The translations under genes and the position numbers were made by a program. This document shows positions 53,949-64,000 of a stretch of DNA of 64,000 bases, one piece after another (the stretch's first letter is position 1; every line of letters begins with the position of its first letter). The stretch lies in NCBI RefSeq assembly GCF_002929305.1, contig NZ_PJIO01000008.1, positions 186,001 to 250,000 of the forward strand. The letters are read 5' to 3'. The stretch is from Arthrobacter sp. GMC3. Its GTDB lineage: Bacteria; Actinomycetota; Actinomycetes; Actinomycetales; Micrococcaceae. Under the pieces are notes generated by a model. The model was given only the letters and a program-made list of their open reading frames with translations. It was not told the DNA's origin and searched no databases.

Positions 53949-55154
53949 CTAGGCCTCCTTTTCGGTGACAGGCGCCGGTGCAATCGGTGCCGTTCTTCGC
54001 ACCTTGGCGTACGCGATGTGCCCGTAGGCCAGAAGCCGCTGCCGGGCCGGAAGGAGGCCCTGCGAACGGTAGATCATGATGACAACCAGGGCAAGGCCGA
54101 AGATCAGGTACTTGTACTCGGCAATGGCCGTGAACCGTAGGGGAATGTAGGCCACCACGGCGCCACCCAAAACGGCACCGACTTTGTTGCCCGTTCCACC
54201 CAGCACGACGGCTGCGACGAACATGATGGAGGTGACGACGTCGAACTTTTGATTGTTGACAAAGCCCACCTGCCCGGCAAATAGTGCGCCAGCCATACCA
54301 CCGACGCCGGCACCCATGGCAAACGCCCACACCTTGTATTTGAAGGTGGGTACGCCCATGGTCTCGGCGGCGTCCTCGTCCTCCCGGATGGCAATCCAGG
54401 AGCGGCCCACACGGCTGCGCTCAAGGTTTCCGGCGAGGAAGAGCACGATGATCAGGATTGTCAGTGCCAGCCAATACCAGGGCGTGCCGTTGGAATTGGC
54501 AAAGATGGGGATGCCATCGGGGCCCATCCCCGGCGGGCGGCCAACGTTTTGGAAACCCACCTGGCCCTTCATCGCGGGGATCAGGGTGGCCAGGATGCGG
54601 ATGATCTCGCCAAATCCGAGCGTCACAATGGCCAGATAATCCCCGCGCAGGCGCAGGGTGGGGATGCCCAGGATCACCCCGACGCACAAGGCCACCAATA
54701 TGGCCAGCGGGATGGTCCACAGGTACGGGATCTTGAAGAACGGTGAATCGGGGCTTGTCAGCATGGCTGCCGTGTAGGATCCGACGGCGAAAAACGCGAT
54801 GTAGCCCAGGTCCAGCAGGCCCGCGTAGCCAATGACAATGTTCAGGCCCACGGCCGCCAATGCGTACACGGCCATGGAGAACAGTGCCAGTGGGAAGTCG
54901 TTACCGGGTTCGGTGGAGAGAATGGGCGGATTGATGACCGGAAGCAGGTAGGCGATCACCACAATGACAATAAGGTACAGCCACTGCTTTTGACGGGGCA
55001 TGGCCCGCCATTTTTCGCTCCAGCGACCGAACCAGCCGGACTTTCGCACGGCGTCGGCACTGCCCCCGGGGATGTTCCCGGACGCCTGGCGGTCGGCCGC
55101 TGCCTGGCTGGCCTTTGCGCCGGGCAGTGGGGTGGGGCCATCTATTGTGCTCAT
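53949..55154 (-). CDS. livM: Branched-chain amino acid ABC transporter permease LivM
   Basis: A 401-aa permease with ~10 helices after a ~55-residue cytoplasmic N-terminus. Family motifs are LNIVIGYAGLLDLGYIAFFAVGSYTAAML (~residues 103-131), RLRGDYLAIVTLGFGEIIRIL (~residue 170), and the cytoplasmic GRSWIAIREDEDAAETMGVPTFKYKVWAFAMGAGVGGMAGALFA (~residues 255-298) that meets the ATPase. GGAG precedes the ATG, which overlaps the livH stop by four bases. Confidence 0.94.
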   Translation of the reverse strand: MSTIDGPTPLPGAKASQAAADRQASGNIPGGSADAVRKSGWFGRWSEKWRAMPRQKQWLYLIVIVVIAYLLPVINPPILSTEPGNDFPLALFSMAVYALAAVGLNIVIGYAGLLDLGYIAFFAVGSYTAAMLTSPDSPFFKIPYLWTIPLAILVALCVGVILGIPTLRLRGDYLAIVTLGFGEIIRILATLIPAMKGQVGFQNVGRPPGMGPDGIPIFANSNGTPWYWLALTILIIVLFLAGNLERSRVGRSWIAIREDEDAAETMGVPTFKYKVWAFAMGAGVGGMAGALFAGQVGFVNNQKFDVVTSIMFVAAVVLGGTGNKVGAVLGGAVVAYIPLRFTAIAEYKYLIFGLALVVIMIYRSQGLLPARQRLLAYGHIAYAKVRRTAPIAPAPVTEKEA

Positions 55155-56158
55155 GCCTTGCTCCTTCCCAGAGACGTGCCCAGGATGCCCTCGGGGCGAA
55201 CCAGCAGAACCAGCACCAGCACCACGAACGCCACAACGTCAGTCCATTGTGAACTTCCTAGCAGGATCTGGCCATAGTTGCCGATCAGTCCCAGCAGCAG
55301 GCCACCGAGCAGGGCGCCGCGGACGTTGCCAATGCCGCCAAGGACGGCGGCGGCAAAAGCCTTGATACCCAGGATGAATCCGCCGTTGTACTGCACGCCG
55401 GAGGGGATCTTCATAACGTAGAACAGGGCGGCGGCTCCGGCGAGGACACCACCGATGATGAAGGTCGTGACAATGATCTTTTCCTTGTTCACACCCATCA
55501 ACGTAGCCGTGTCGGGATCCTGGGCCACTGCCCGGATGCCGCGGCCTGTGCGGGAGCGGCGGATGAACTGATCCACCACCACCATCATGATGACAGCGGC
55601 CACCACAATGATGATCTGCTGTGAATCGATGATGGTGCCGAAGACCTCGAAGATGGGGGTCGGAATGAACATGGTCAGGGCCGGCTCAGGAAGCGGGCCC
55701 CGCCACAAGAAGATCAGGTACTGAATGGTGAAGGAGGCGCCGATAGCCGTGATCAAGTAAACGAGCCGGGGGGCGTTGCGTTTGCGCAATGGCCTATAGG
55801 CCAGCCGTTCCACGAGAAACGCGGTCAGGGCCGATGCCACAATGGCCGCAATGAGGGCCAGCAGCAGGTTCAAGATGATGGCACCAATGCCAAGGTTGGG
55901 GGCCGACGGGCCGAACCCCAGAAAGCTAAGGGTGAAGAAAACCGCGTAGCAGCCCATGATGAAAACTTCTGAGTGGGCGAAGTTGATCAAGTTCAGGACG
56001 CCGTAAACAAGTGTGTAGCCGAGGGCCACCAGCGCGTAGATGGCACCAAAGGTGAGGCCGTCGAAGGTGGCGCTCCAAAAGTTTTGCATGAGCGAGGGAA
56101 CGTCGAAATTAATCCAGTCGCTGTCTGCCGGGAGTGCCGTCAGTACTGTAGAGAGCAT
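55151..56158 (-). CDS. livH: Branched-chain amino acid ABC transporter permease LivH
   Basis: A 335-aa permease with ~8 helices. ALVALGYTLVYGVLNLINFAHSEVFIMGCYAVF (~residues 42-75), RPLRKRNAPRLVYLITAIGASFTIQYLIFL and RAVAQDPDTATLMGVNKEKI (~residue 205, the ATPase-contact loop) are LivH landmarks. AGGAAG precedes the ATG. It follows livK after a 138-base gap that contains a hairpin, a usual way to make more binding protein than permease. Confidence 0.94.
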   Translation of the reverse strand: MLSTVLTALPADSDWINFDVPSLMQNFWSATFDGLTFGAIYALVALGYTLVYGVLNLINFAHSEVFIMGCYAVFFTLSFLGFGPSAPNLGIGAIILNLLLALIAAIVASALTAFLVERLAYRPLRKRNAPRLVYLITAIGASFTIQYLIFLWRGPLPEPALTMFIPTPIFEVFGTIIDSQQIIIVVAAVIMMVVVDQFIRRSRTGRGIRAVAQDPDTATLMGVNKEKIIVTTFIIGGVLAGAAALFYVMKIPSGVQYNGGFILGIKAFAAAVLGGIGNVRGALLGGLLLGLIGNYGQILLGSSQWTDVVAFVVLVLVLLVRPEGILGTSLGRSKA

Positions 56159-56241
56159 CTGTACTTCCTGTTCCAGTCAGGCACGGAACGTCTCTGTCCC
56201 GCACCGGACTTGTTGAACGGATAAGTGGGCCATAACCACAT

Positions 56242-56282
56242 AGATGCTGTGGAGCGCCATGATTTCGCGCTCCACAGCATCT
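56242..56282 (-). terminator. livK-livH intercistronic hairpin
   Basis: A perfect 16-bp stem (56242-56257 with 56267-56282, arm AGATGCTGTGGAGCGC) with a 9-base loop lies 14 bases after the livK stop. There is no T run, so it probably stabilises the livK message or terminates only partly, leaving reduced transcription into livH. Confidence 0.7.
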
Positions 56283-56296
56283 AAGAGTTGCAAGGA

Positions 56297-57529
56297 TTAT
56301 CCGATGGCTCCGATGGGTACGATCTTGCCGTCCTTGACGCGGTAGCCGTAGACGGCCGGGGCCTGGAGCTCGCCCTTGTCGTCCCACTTGTAGTGCTTGC
56401 TCAAGCCTGATGCGTCGTAGTTCTTGACCCAGTCGAGCAGCTTGGCCCGGTCCTGGTTGCCCTTGTCAATGCCAGCAAGCATCACGGTGGCAGCGTCGTA
56501 ACCTTCAATGGAGTAGGTTCCGGGCTGAGAGTTCGTCAACGCCGAGTAGGCCGATGCGAACGAGGGGATCAATTCACCCGGGATGCAGGGGCAGGTGAAG
56601 AACGCATTCGCGGATGCGTCACCGGCCTGCTTGATGAACTGGTCATCCTTGACACCATCAGGTCCAACAAAGGCGCCCTTGAATCCCTTAGCCACCAACT
56701 GCTGATCGAACGGTGCACCCTCGGCAAAGTAGCCCGAGTAGAACACGGCGTCGGCCTTGGAGTTCATGATCTTGGAAATCGTGGCCGAGAAGTCCTTCTG
56801 GCCGGTGGTGACCTTATCGGAGCCAATCAAGGCCGTGCCCAGGGCCGCCGTCGTGGTGGCACCCAGGCCGATTCCGTAGTCGGAGTCATCCTGGACCAGG
56901 TACACGTTCTTGGCACCGAGGGTCTTGGTCATGAACGTGGCAGCGGCCGGACCCTGAACAGCGTCATTACCCAAGCCACGGAAGAACGTGGTCCAACCGT
57001 TGGTGGTCAGTCCCGGGTTGGTTGCGGCCGGGGTGATGTGAACAAGTTTGACCTGCTCGAAGATGTTGCCTGTGGCCTTGGATTCACCGGAGAACGGCAG
57101 GCCGATCACGCCGATGATGTCATCTTCCTTGGTGGCCTGCGTTACCGGGCCGGTTGCCTTGGTGGGGTCACCTTCGGTGTCGAACTTCTTGAATGCCACC
57201 TGGCATCCGGGGTTCGACTTGTTGTGCTCGTTGATGGCGAGCTGAATACCGTTGAAAATATTGATGCCGAGCTGGGCGTTTGCACCCGTTTCTGCACCAA
57301 TGTAAGCCAAGGTAGTGGTCGAGGGGCAGGTTGCCTTCCCATCACCGGCCGGCAGTACGGCGTCCTTGGGTGTTTCAATCGACGTCAGAACGGGAACGTC
57401 AAGGTTCAGGCCACCGCCTGCACCTGCACTGCTGGCACCAGGCGCGGCCGCCTGATTTGCGCAACCACCCAGGAGCAGGCCGAGGGTTGCAACGGTTGCA
57501 ATCGTGGTCATTACTTTCTTACGATTCAT
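56297..57529 (-). CDS. livK: Branched-chain amino acid-binding lipoprotein LivK
   Basis: The substrate-binding protein of the Liv system, 410 aa. A lipoprotein signal ends in the lipobox LLLGGC (~residue 23), followed by an Ala/Gly linker. The type 1 periplasmic-binding fold shows TLAYIGAETGANAQLGINIFNGIQLAINEHN (~residues 73-103) and VYLVQDDSDYGIGLGATTTAAL (~residue 214). AAGG precedes the ATG at seven bases. The 185 bases upstream (to 57715) hold the operon promoter and an untranslated leader; no clear -35/-10 is visible. Confidence 0.93.
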   Translation of the reverse strand: MNRKKVMTTIATVATLGLLLGGCANQAAAPGASSAGAGGGLNLDVPVLTSIETPKDAVLPAGDGKATCPSTTTLAYIGAETGANAQLGINIFNGIQLAINEHNKSNPGCQVAFKKFDTEGDPTKATGPVTQATKEDDIIGVIGLPFSGESKATGNIFEQVKLVHITPAATNPGLTTNGWTTFFRGLGNDAVQGPAAATFMTKTLGAKNVYLVQDDSDYGIGLGATTTAALGTALIGSDKVTTGQKDFSATISKIMNSKADAVFYSGYFAEGAPFDQQLVAKGFKGAFVGPDGVKDDQFIKQAGDASANAFFTCPCIPGELIPSFASAYSALTNSQPGTYSIEGYDAATVMLAGIDKGNQDRAKLLDWVKNYDASGLSKHYKWDDKGELQAPAVYGYRVKDGKIVPIGAIG

Positions 57530-57715
57530 AAAATTGCCTTCCAGACTAGGCTGCTGGCGTGGCCGGACGTCTTCGTCCCACCATCGCCATGCGCTTCACG
57601 AGATCTGACATTACTACCTGAAATGTGGCGTAGAACACATTTGCACGTAAAGATCTGGTAACAGCCTGATTGTTTCCGAGCAGAATGGGCTGCGGTGCCA
57701 CCCTGCGGACACAAA

Positions 57716-57745
57716 AATGCCCGCCTCCTATCGGAGACGGGCATT
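57716..57745 (-). terminator. Isocitrate dehydrogenase terminator
   Basis: AATGCCCGTCTCC and GGAGGCGGGCATT pair (one mismatch) around a 4-base loop and are followed on the minus strand by TTTG. It lies about 18 bases past the isocitrate dehydrogenase stop codon. Confidence 0.85.
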
Positions 57746-57762
57746 CTTGTGGAGGTGCGCTA

Positions 57763-60003
<2,241 letters not shown>

Positions 60004-60106
60004 TCAACGGATATCTGCGCAACTGCTTTTGATTTCTTTCCCCCCTAACTTACCCGAGGGCGCGCGTTTGCCCGCTATCGGCGTCGTTGAGGTGACGCAC
60101 CCTACG

Positions 60107-60261
60107 ACGCCGTATCACCTTTGGCGCGTTTCCCAGCGACGCCGTATCACCTTTGGCGGGTTTCTCAGCGACGCCGTATCACCAGGTGATACGGCGTTCA
60201 TCGATTAGGCCCCAAAGCTGATACCGCGTCGGCAAAAAGTCGACCAAAAGTGATCCGGCGT
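60107..60261. repeat. Inverted 3+3 array of a 21-bp motif at 32-bp period (array R2)
   Basis: Forward copies of ACGCCGTATCACCTTTGGCG begin at 60107, 60139 and 60171; reversed copies end at 60197, 60229 and 60261. All steps are exactly 32 bp. The innermost forward and reverse copies meet as ACGCCGTATCACC-A-GGTGATACGGCGT, a perfect 27-bp palindrome. The outer units show a few base changes. It fills the 402-bp gap between idh and purH together with hairpin element E. It matches array R1 at 16430-16626. Confidence 0.92.
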
Positions 60262-60323
60262 CTATACGCGGACGGCGGGCCACCTGTTGGTGACCCGCCG
60301 CGGAACTACAAAACGCCAACTTT

Positions 60324-60381
60324 TGGGCCCCCGCGCCCGAGGGCCCCGAGCCGAGGAACGAGGCTTGGGAGGGCGTGGGGA
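60324..60381 (-). repeat. Hairpin element, copy E
   Basis: It starts one base after the purH TAA stop codon with CCCCA-CGCCC and ends GGGCG-CG-GGGGCCC. The inner helix CCCAAGCC/GGCTCGGG closes over TCGTTCCTC, as in copy D. Here the outermost pair CCCA/GGGG has one mismatch. Confidence 0.72.
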
Positions 60382-62052
60382 TTAGTGGAAGAAGTGGCGG
60401 GCTCCCGTGAAGTACATCGTGACCCCGGCAGCGTTGGCCGCGGCAATGACCTCTTCGTCGCGGATGGAGCCACCCGGCTGAACCACGGCGCGGACGCCGG
60501 CGTTGAGCAGGATTTCCAGGCCGTCGGCGAACGGGAAGAACGCGTCGGATGCGGCAACGGAACCCACCGAGCGCTGCTCGGACACGGCTCCCTCGGCACC
60601 TGCTGCGCCACCGGCGGCATCGACGCTGGATTCAACGACAACGCCGAGGGTGTTGGCGCGCTCCACAGCCAGCTTGCAGGAGTCCACGCGGTTGACCTGG
60701 CCCATGCCGATGCCGACCGTGGCGCCGTGGTTGGCGAGCAGGATGGCGTTGGACTTGGCGGCGCGAACGGCAGTCCAGGCGAATTCGAGGTCCGCGAGCG
60801 TGGCGGCGTCGGCGGCCGGGCCTGCGGCAAGTGTCCAGTTGGCCGGGTTGTCGCCGTCGGCGTCAATGCGGTCGGACATTTGCACCAGCATGCCGCCGGA
60901 GACCTGGCGGACCTCGGCCGGGTAGCGGCCGTAGCCCTCGGGCAGGGCCAGCAGGCGGATGTTCTTCTTCGTGGACAAGATCTCCACGGCCTCCGGCTCA
61001 AAGTCGGGGGCGATGACAACCTCGGTGAAGATGTCCTTCACGGTGCGCGCCATGGCGGCCGTGACGGTGCGGTTGGCGGCGATGACTCCACCGTAGGCGG
61101 AGACGGGGTCGCAGGCGTGCGCTTTAAGGTGGGCGTCGGCGATTGCGTCGTCCGCGTCGGGTGATGCCACAGCCACGCCGCACGGGTTGGCGTGCTTGAC
61201 GACGGCCACGGCGGGCTCGGCGAAGTCGAAGGCTGCGCGGAGGGCGGCGTCGGCGTCAACGAAGTTGTTGTAGCTCATGGCCTTGCCGTGCAGCTGGTCG
61301 GCCTGGGCAATGCCTGCCGGGGCTGCCTTGTCCACGTAGAGGGCAGCCTGCTGGTGCGGGTTTTCGCCGTAGCGCAAAACTTCCGAGCGCTCCAGGGAGT
61401 AGCCGGCGTAGGACGGCCAGTCGATGACGCCGTCGCCGTCAACGTCCAGGAACTGGGCGGAGGTCCAGGCGGCTACCGCGTTGTCGTACGCGGCGGTGTG
61501 GGCGAACGCGGCGGCGGCCAGACGCTGGCGGGCCACGAGCTCAAAACCGCCAGCGGCGGCTGCGGCAATAACTTCGCCGTACTTGGCCGGGTCCACGACC
61601 ACGGCAACGGAGGGGTGGTTCTTGGCTGCGGCGCGCACCATGGACGGCCCACCAATGTCGATCTGCTCAACAACAGCGTCCTGGCTGGCACCGGAATTGA
61701 CGGTGTCAACGAACGGGTACAGGTTCACCACGACGAGGTCGAAGGGCTCAACGTTCATCTCTTCGAGCTGGCGCACATGATCAGGCAGGCGGCGGTCGGC
61801 CAGGATGCCGGCGTGAACCAGCGGGTGCAGGGTCTTAACTCGGCCATCGAGGGCTTCAGGGAAACCGGTGACCTGCGAAACTTCGGTGACGGGGACGCCA
61901 GCCGCGGCAATCTTGGCGGCGGTGGAGCCGGTGGAAACGATGGCAACCCCGGCGGCGTGCAGACCGATAGCCAGCTCCTCCAGACCGGTTTTGTCGTAGA
62001 CCGAGATCAAAGCACGGCGGATGGGAACACGGTTGAGAGGAACGCTGGTCAC
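60382..62052 (-). CDS. purH: Bifunctional AICAR formyltransferase / IMP cyclohydrolase
   Basis: It carries out the last two steps of de novo purine synthesis (AICAR to FAICAR to IMP). The ~556-aa protein has the N-terminal MGS-like IMP cyclohydrolase domain ([62 protein letters not shown]) and the C-terminal formyltransferase with [25 protein letters not shown] (~residue 255) and [20 protein letters not shown] near the end. GTG 62052 has GGAG eight bases upstream. It is divergent from the GH3 gene. Its 10-formyl-THF comes from FolD. Confidence 0.95.
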   Translation of the reverse strand: MTSVPLNRVPIRRALISVYDKTGLEELAIGLHAAGVAIVSTGSTAAKIAAAGVPVTEVSQVTGFPEALDGRVKTLHPLVHAGILADRRLPDHVRQLEEMNVEPFDLVVVNLYPFVDTVNSGASQDAVVEQIDIGGPSMVRAAAKNHPSVAVVVDPAKYGEVIAAAAAGGFELVARQRLAAAAFAHTAAYDNAVAAWTSAQFLDVDGDGVIDWPSYAGYSLERSEVLRYGENPHQQAALYVDKAAPAGIAQADQLHGKAMSYNNFVDADAALRAAFDFAEPAVAVVKHANPCGVAVASPDADDAIADAHLKAHACDPVSAYGGVIAANRTVTAAMARTVKDIFTEVVIAPDFEPEAVEILSTKKNIRLLALPEGYGRYPAEVRQVSGGMLVQMSDRIDADGDNPANWTLAAGPAADAATLADLEFAWTAVRAAKSNAILLANHGATVGIGMGQVNRVDSCKLAVERANTLGVVVESSVDAAGGAAGAEGAVSEQRSVGSVAASDAFFPFADGLEILLNAGVRAVVQPGGSIRDEEVIAAANAAGVTMYFTGARHFFH

Positions 62053-62129
62053 AGAAATTCTCCGTAGGGTGGCTCGTTGATGGCGACACATAAAGTTTAG
62101 GCCACTTTCACGACGGTAGGCTGTCCAGC

Positions 62130-63728
62130 ATGACTTCTAGTGATCTCCCCCACTCCCCTGCCCCCGTTTCGTCTTCCGGCGCCTTGGCCGGGGACTCTGC
62201 GGAGGGCCTTCCAGCCGACCTCCCGCGCCTGGTCAACTCCGTCATTTGGCCAGGTTTTGTGGGTACTACGGTCCCCGCTTGGCTCGATGGCGCACTGCGC
62301 AACGGTCTGGCCGGTGTGGTCTATTTTGCGCACAACATCGATCCGTCCGTCCCGGAACAGGTGGGCGCACTTTCGACCGCCATCCGCACCGCCAACCCGG
62401 CCGCCGTCGTCGGCGTTGACGAGGAGGGCGGCAACGTCACCCGCCTCCAGGCGCGTGACGGATCCACGATCCCCGGTGCCGCCGCGCTTGGCGCCCTGGA
62501 TGAGCTGACGACGACGGCTGCCGCGGGCCGCGCGATTGGCCGGCTTTGCCGGGCTGCCGGGGTCAACCTGACCATTGCGCCGGTGGCGGATGTGAACACC
62601 AACCCGTTGAACCCCGTCATTGGGGTGCGCGCCTTTGGCTCCTCCACAGCCCTGGTTAGCGCACATACTGCTGCCGCCGTGTCCGGGATTCAGGAACTGC
62701 GCGTGGGAGCCTGCGCCAAGCATTTCCCCGGCCATGGTGACACGGTGACGGATTCGCACATGGATGTGGCCCGCGTGGAGCTGACCATGGCACAGATGCG
62801 CGAACACCACCTGCCGCCGTTCCAGGCCGCGATCGACGCCGGTGTTGCGTCCATGATGAGCGCTCACATCATCATTCCCGAACTGGGCGAGACTCCGGCA
62901 ACCCTGAATCCGCAGGTAGGGACGCTGCTGCGCGAGATGGGCTACGAGGGTCTGCTGATCACCGACGCCTTGGACATGGCCGCGGTGCGCGCAACCGTGG
63001 GCCCGGGCGAGGGCGCTGTTTTGGCGCTGCTGGCCGGCTCGGATCTGCTCTGCGTTGGCAATCCCCTCAATGCCTACACCACCGGCAGGGACGATGAAGC
63101 CTGCTACACCGAGGTGTATGACGCCGTGTACGACGCCGTTTCCTCCGGTCGCTTGCCCGTGTCCGTCTTGCGTCAGGCTGGAGCCCGGGTGGCAACGTTC
63201 GCTCAGTGGTCCCAGGGAGCACCCACCGCAGCCGCTGACTCCAGCGCCGAAGCCGATGCCGTCATCGACTGGGTGGACGTGGCCGCCCGCGCATGCAAAA
63301 TCGCACAGGGTGCCGCCGCTGTGTCCGGGTATCTGGCCGATCTCGACGCCGTGGTCACCCTTGTGGACGCCCGTACCGGCCACAACATGGCCGCCGGTCC
63401 CACCGAAAACTTCCTGGCCACCGCACTACTGGATGAACATCAAGTCAGCACGTTGGGGGCGGCATCATTGCCGGCTCCGGAGCTGTCTGAACTCTTGGGC
63501 GCGGACTCATCACAGGGTGAACCCATCATTGTGATCGTCGATTCACTGTTGTCGCCGGAGCAGCAGGCCACCTTGGCCCTGGTGGCCCAGGCCGCGCCCA
63601 ACGCCGTGTGCATCAACGCCGGTCTGGCCCCCGAGGCCGCCTCCACGGCTGGCGGCCTGACCACCATCCACTGCCATGGCTTCAGCCGTGTGGGTGCCGA
63701 GGCCGTAGTCCGGTTGCTCCAAGCCTGA
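62130..63728 (+). CDS. GH3 family beta-N-acetylhexosaminidase-like protein
   Basis: A 532-aa glycoside hydrolase family 3 protein, NagZ-like in its N-terminal half: [13 protein letters not shown] (~residue 95), the catalytic loop [17 protein letters not shown] (~residues 199-215), [10 protein letters not shown] and the nucleophile region [12 protein letters not shown] (~residue 276, Asp). The C-terminal ~200 residues form the second GH3 domain, with low similarity. No signal peptide is seen, so it may act on intracellular muropeptides or on small glycosides. A MurR/RpiR-type regulator gene next to it fits amino-sugar metabolism. Confidence 0.85.
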   Translation: MTSSDLPHSPAPVSSSGALAGDSAEGLPADLPRLVNSVIWPGFVGTTVPAWLDGALRNGLAGVVYFAHNIDPSVPEQVGALSTAIRTANPAAVVGVDEEGGNVTRLQARDGSTIPGAAALGALDELTTTAAAGRAIGRLCRAAGVNLTIAPVADVNTNPLNPVIGVRAFGSSTALVSAHTAAAVSGIQELRVGACAKHFPGHGDTVTDSHMDVARVELTMAQMREHHLPPFQAAIDAGVASMMSAHIIIPELGETPATLNPQVGTLLREMGYEGLLITDALDMAAVRATVGPGEGAVLALLAGSDLLCVGNPLNAYTTGRDDEACYTEVYDAVYDAVSSGRLPVSVLRQAGARVATFAQWSQGAPTAAADSSAEADAVIDWVDVAARACKIAQGAAAVSGYLADLDAVVTLVDARTGHNMAAGPTENFLATALLDEHQVSTLGAASLPAPELSELLGADSSQGEPIIVIVDSLLSPEQQATLALVAQAAPNAVCINAGLAPEAASTAGGLTTIHCHGFSRVGAEAVVRLLQA

Positions 63729-63757
63729 GCTGCGAGCGAAGCTCCATACCAGCGCGT

Positions 63758-63826
63758 TGGGCCCACAACCTCGAGGGGCCCCAACAGAATTCGCGCCAGC
63801 GAATTCTGTTGGGGAGAGGTTGGGGA
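63758..63826 (-). repeat. Hairpin element, copy F
   Basis: It begins one base after the stop codon of the RpiR-type regulator with CCCCA-ACCTC and ends GAGGT-TG-TGGGCCCA. The outer stem is ACCTC/GAGGT in place of the CGCCC/GGGCG of copies A, D and E. The long inner helix CCCCAACAGAATTCGC/GCGAATTCTGTTGGGG closes over CTGGC. Confidence 0.78.
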
Positions 63827-64000
63827 CTAGATCCGGTTCTTGTGCCCAGGCCCTTGGATGGCCTGGTGGGTGGCTTCCAAGGCGTCGACGGCGACGGCGA
63901 AGCATTGCTGTGCCACACCAACGAACAGGCAGTCGACCACGGCTAGCTGGGAAATTCTCGAGGCCATGGCACCTGCCCGGAAGGGGGTTTCCCGGACTAC
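63827..64000 (-). CDS. MurR/RpiR-type regulator, C-terminal end (5' part outside window)
   Basis: Only the last 57 residues are present. RAGAMASRISQLAVVDCLFVGVA is the usual end of the SIS (sugar isomerase) domain of MurR/RpiR transcriptional regulators, which sense phosphosugars such as MurNAc-6-phosphate. The remaining tail is ALEATHQAIQGPGHKNRI. It converges with the GH3 gene, so the two could form an amino-sugar recycling pair. The stop codon is followed at once by hairpin copy F. Confidence 0.8.
   Translation of the reverse strand, partial: VVRETPFRAGAMASRISQLAVVDCLFVGVAQQCFAVAVDALEATHQAIQGPGHKNRI

Noticed and set aside
53947..54330. N-terminal extension of livG upstream of 53946
   Set aside because: It overlaps livM in another frame; AGGAGG before ATG 53946 marks the true start.
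60107..60261. Regular short repeats at 32-bp period considered as a CRISPR array
   Set aside because: Half of the copies are inverted, the spacers are 11 bp and repeated rather than unique, and there are no cas genes.

Overview
The window is a 64 kb piece of a high-GC actinobacterial chromosome, most probably from an Arthrobacter-like member of the Micrococcaceae. The lineage call is an inference. It rests on the gene order enolase - FtsB/DivIC-like protein - DUF501 - Ppx/GppA, a single-chain (monomeric-type) isocitrate dehydrogenase, an FBP-type zinc protein, GTG/TTG start codons, alanine/glycine-rich proteins and strong GC hairpin terminators. I see no prophage, IS element, CRISPR array or rRNA. 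The gene content is mostly core and metabolic, so the unusual material lies between the genes.

Layout. 1-5.7 kb: end of galK, a TerC-family membrane protein, a Bax-inhibitor-1 family protein, a tRNA-Leu(UAA), a GNAT acetyltransferase and a type II NADH dehydrogenase. 5.8-11.4 kb: a leftward block holding a mycosin-like S8 protease, ppx/gppA, DUF501, an FtsB-like divisome protein and enolase. 11.6-14.2 kb: a PadR regulator with a candidate operator, an FBP-domain protein and mazG. 14.2-23.7 kb: nucleoside uptake and salvage, with a BMP lipoprotein, an ABC ATPase, two permeases, cytidine deaminase, thymidine phosphorylase and adenosine deaminase, plus a DedA protein. 23.9-26.4 kb: an M20 amidohydrolase and a mannose-1-phosphate guanylyltransferase. 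26.6-30.3 kb: sdhCDAB behind a promoter whose -10 lies in a perfect 20-bp palindrome. 30.4-36.8 kb: an AbiEi/DUF559-like nuclease-fold protein, a YihY protein, a 2'-5' RNA ligase-like protein, trpS, exonuclease III, a membrane protein of unknown function and a GAP-family protein. 36.9-41.2 kb: two complete LuxR-type two-component systems on opposite strands with a SHOCT protein between them. 41.3-44.7 kb: one-carbon genes folD-glyA facing purU. 44.8-52.1 kb: a gamma-class carbonic anhydrase-like protein, a ROK regulator, a sugar ABC transporter (ATPase, permease, binding protein) and a Gfo/Idh/MocA oxidoreductase. 52.3-57.5 kb: a branched-chain amino-acid (Liv) ABC operon. 57.7-64 kb: isocitrate dehydrogenase, purH, a GH3 glycosidase and the end of a MurR/RpiR-type regulator.

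The most interesting signal is a set of dispersed, structured intergenic elements. (1) At least six copies of a hairpin element, five of which begin one base after the stop codon of a gene; the outer stem changes sequence from copy to copy while still pairing. (2) Two arrays, at 16.5 kb and 60.2 kb, each of three forward and three reversed copies of a ~21-bp motif at an exact 32-bp period. (3) Three arrays of GCCGAGGTAGACG in mirrored orientation, two of them bracketing the DUF559-like gene. (4) A 75-bp element present twice with 100% identity, one copy of which encodes the C-terminus of a response regulator. Families 2-4 share a mirrored-array design with spacing near whole helical turns, which suggests protein-bound sites or a non-autonomous repeat superfamily.
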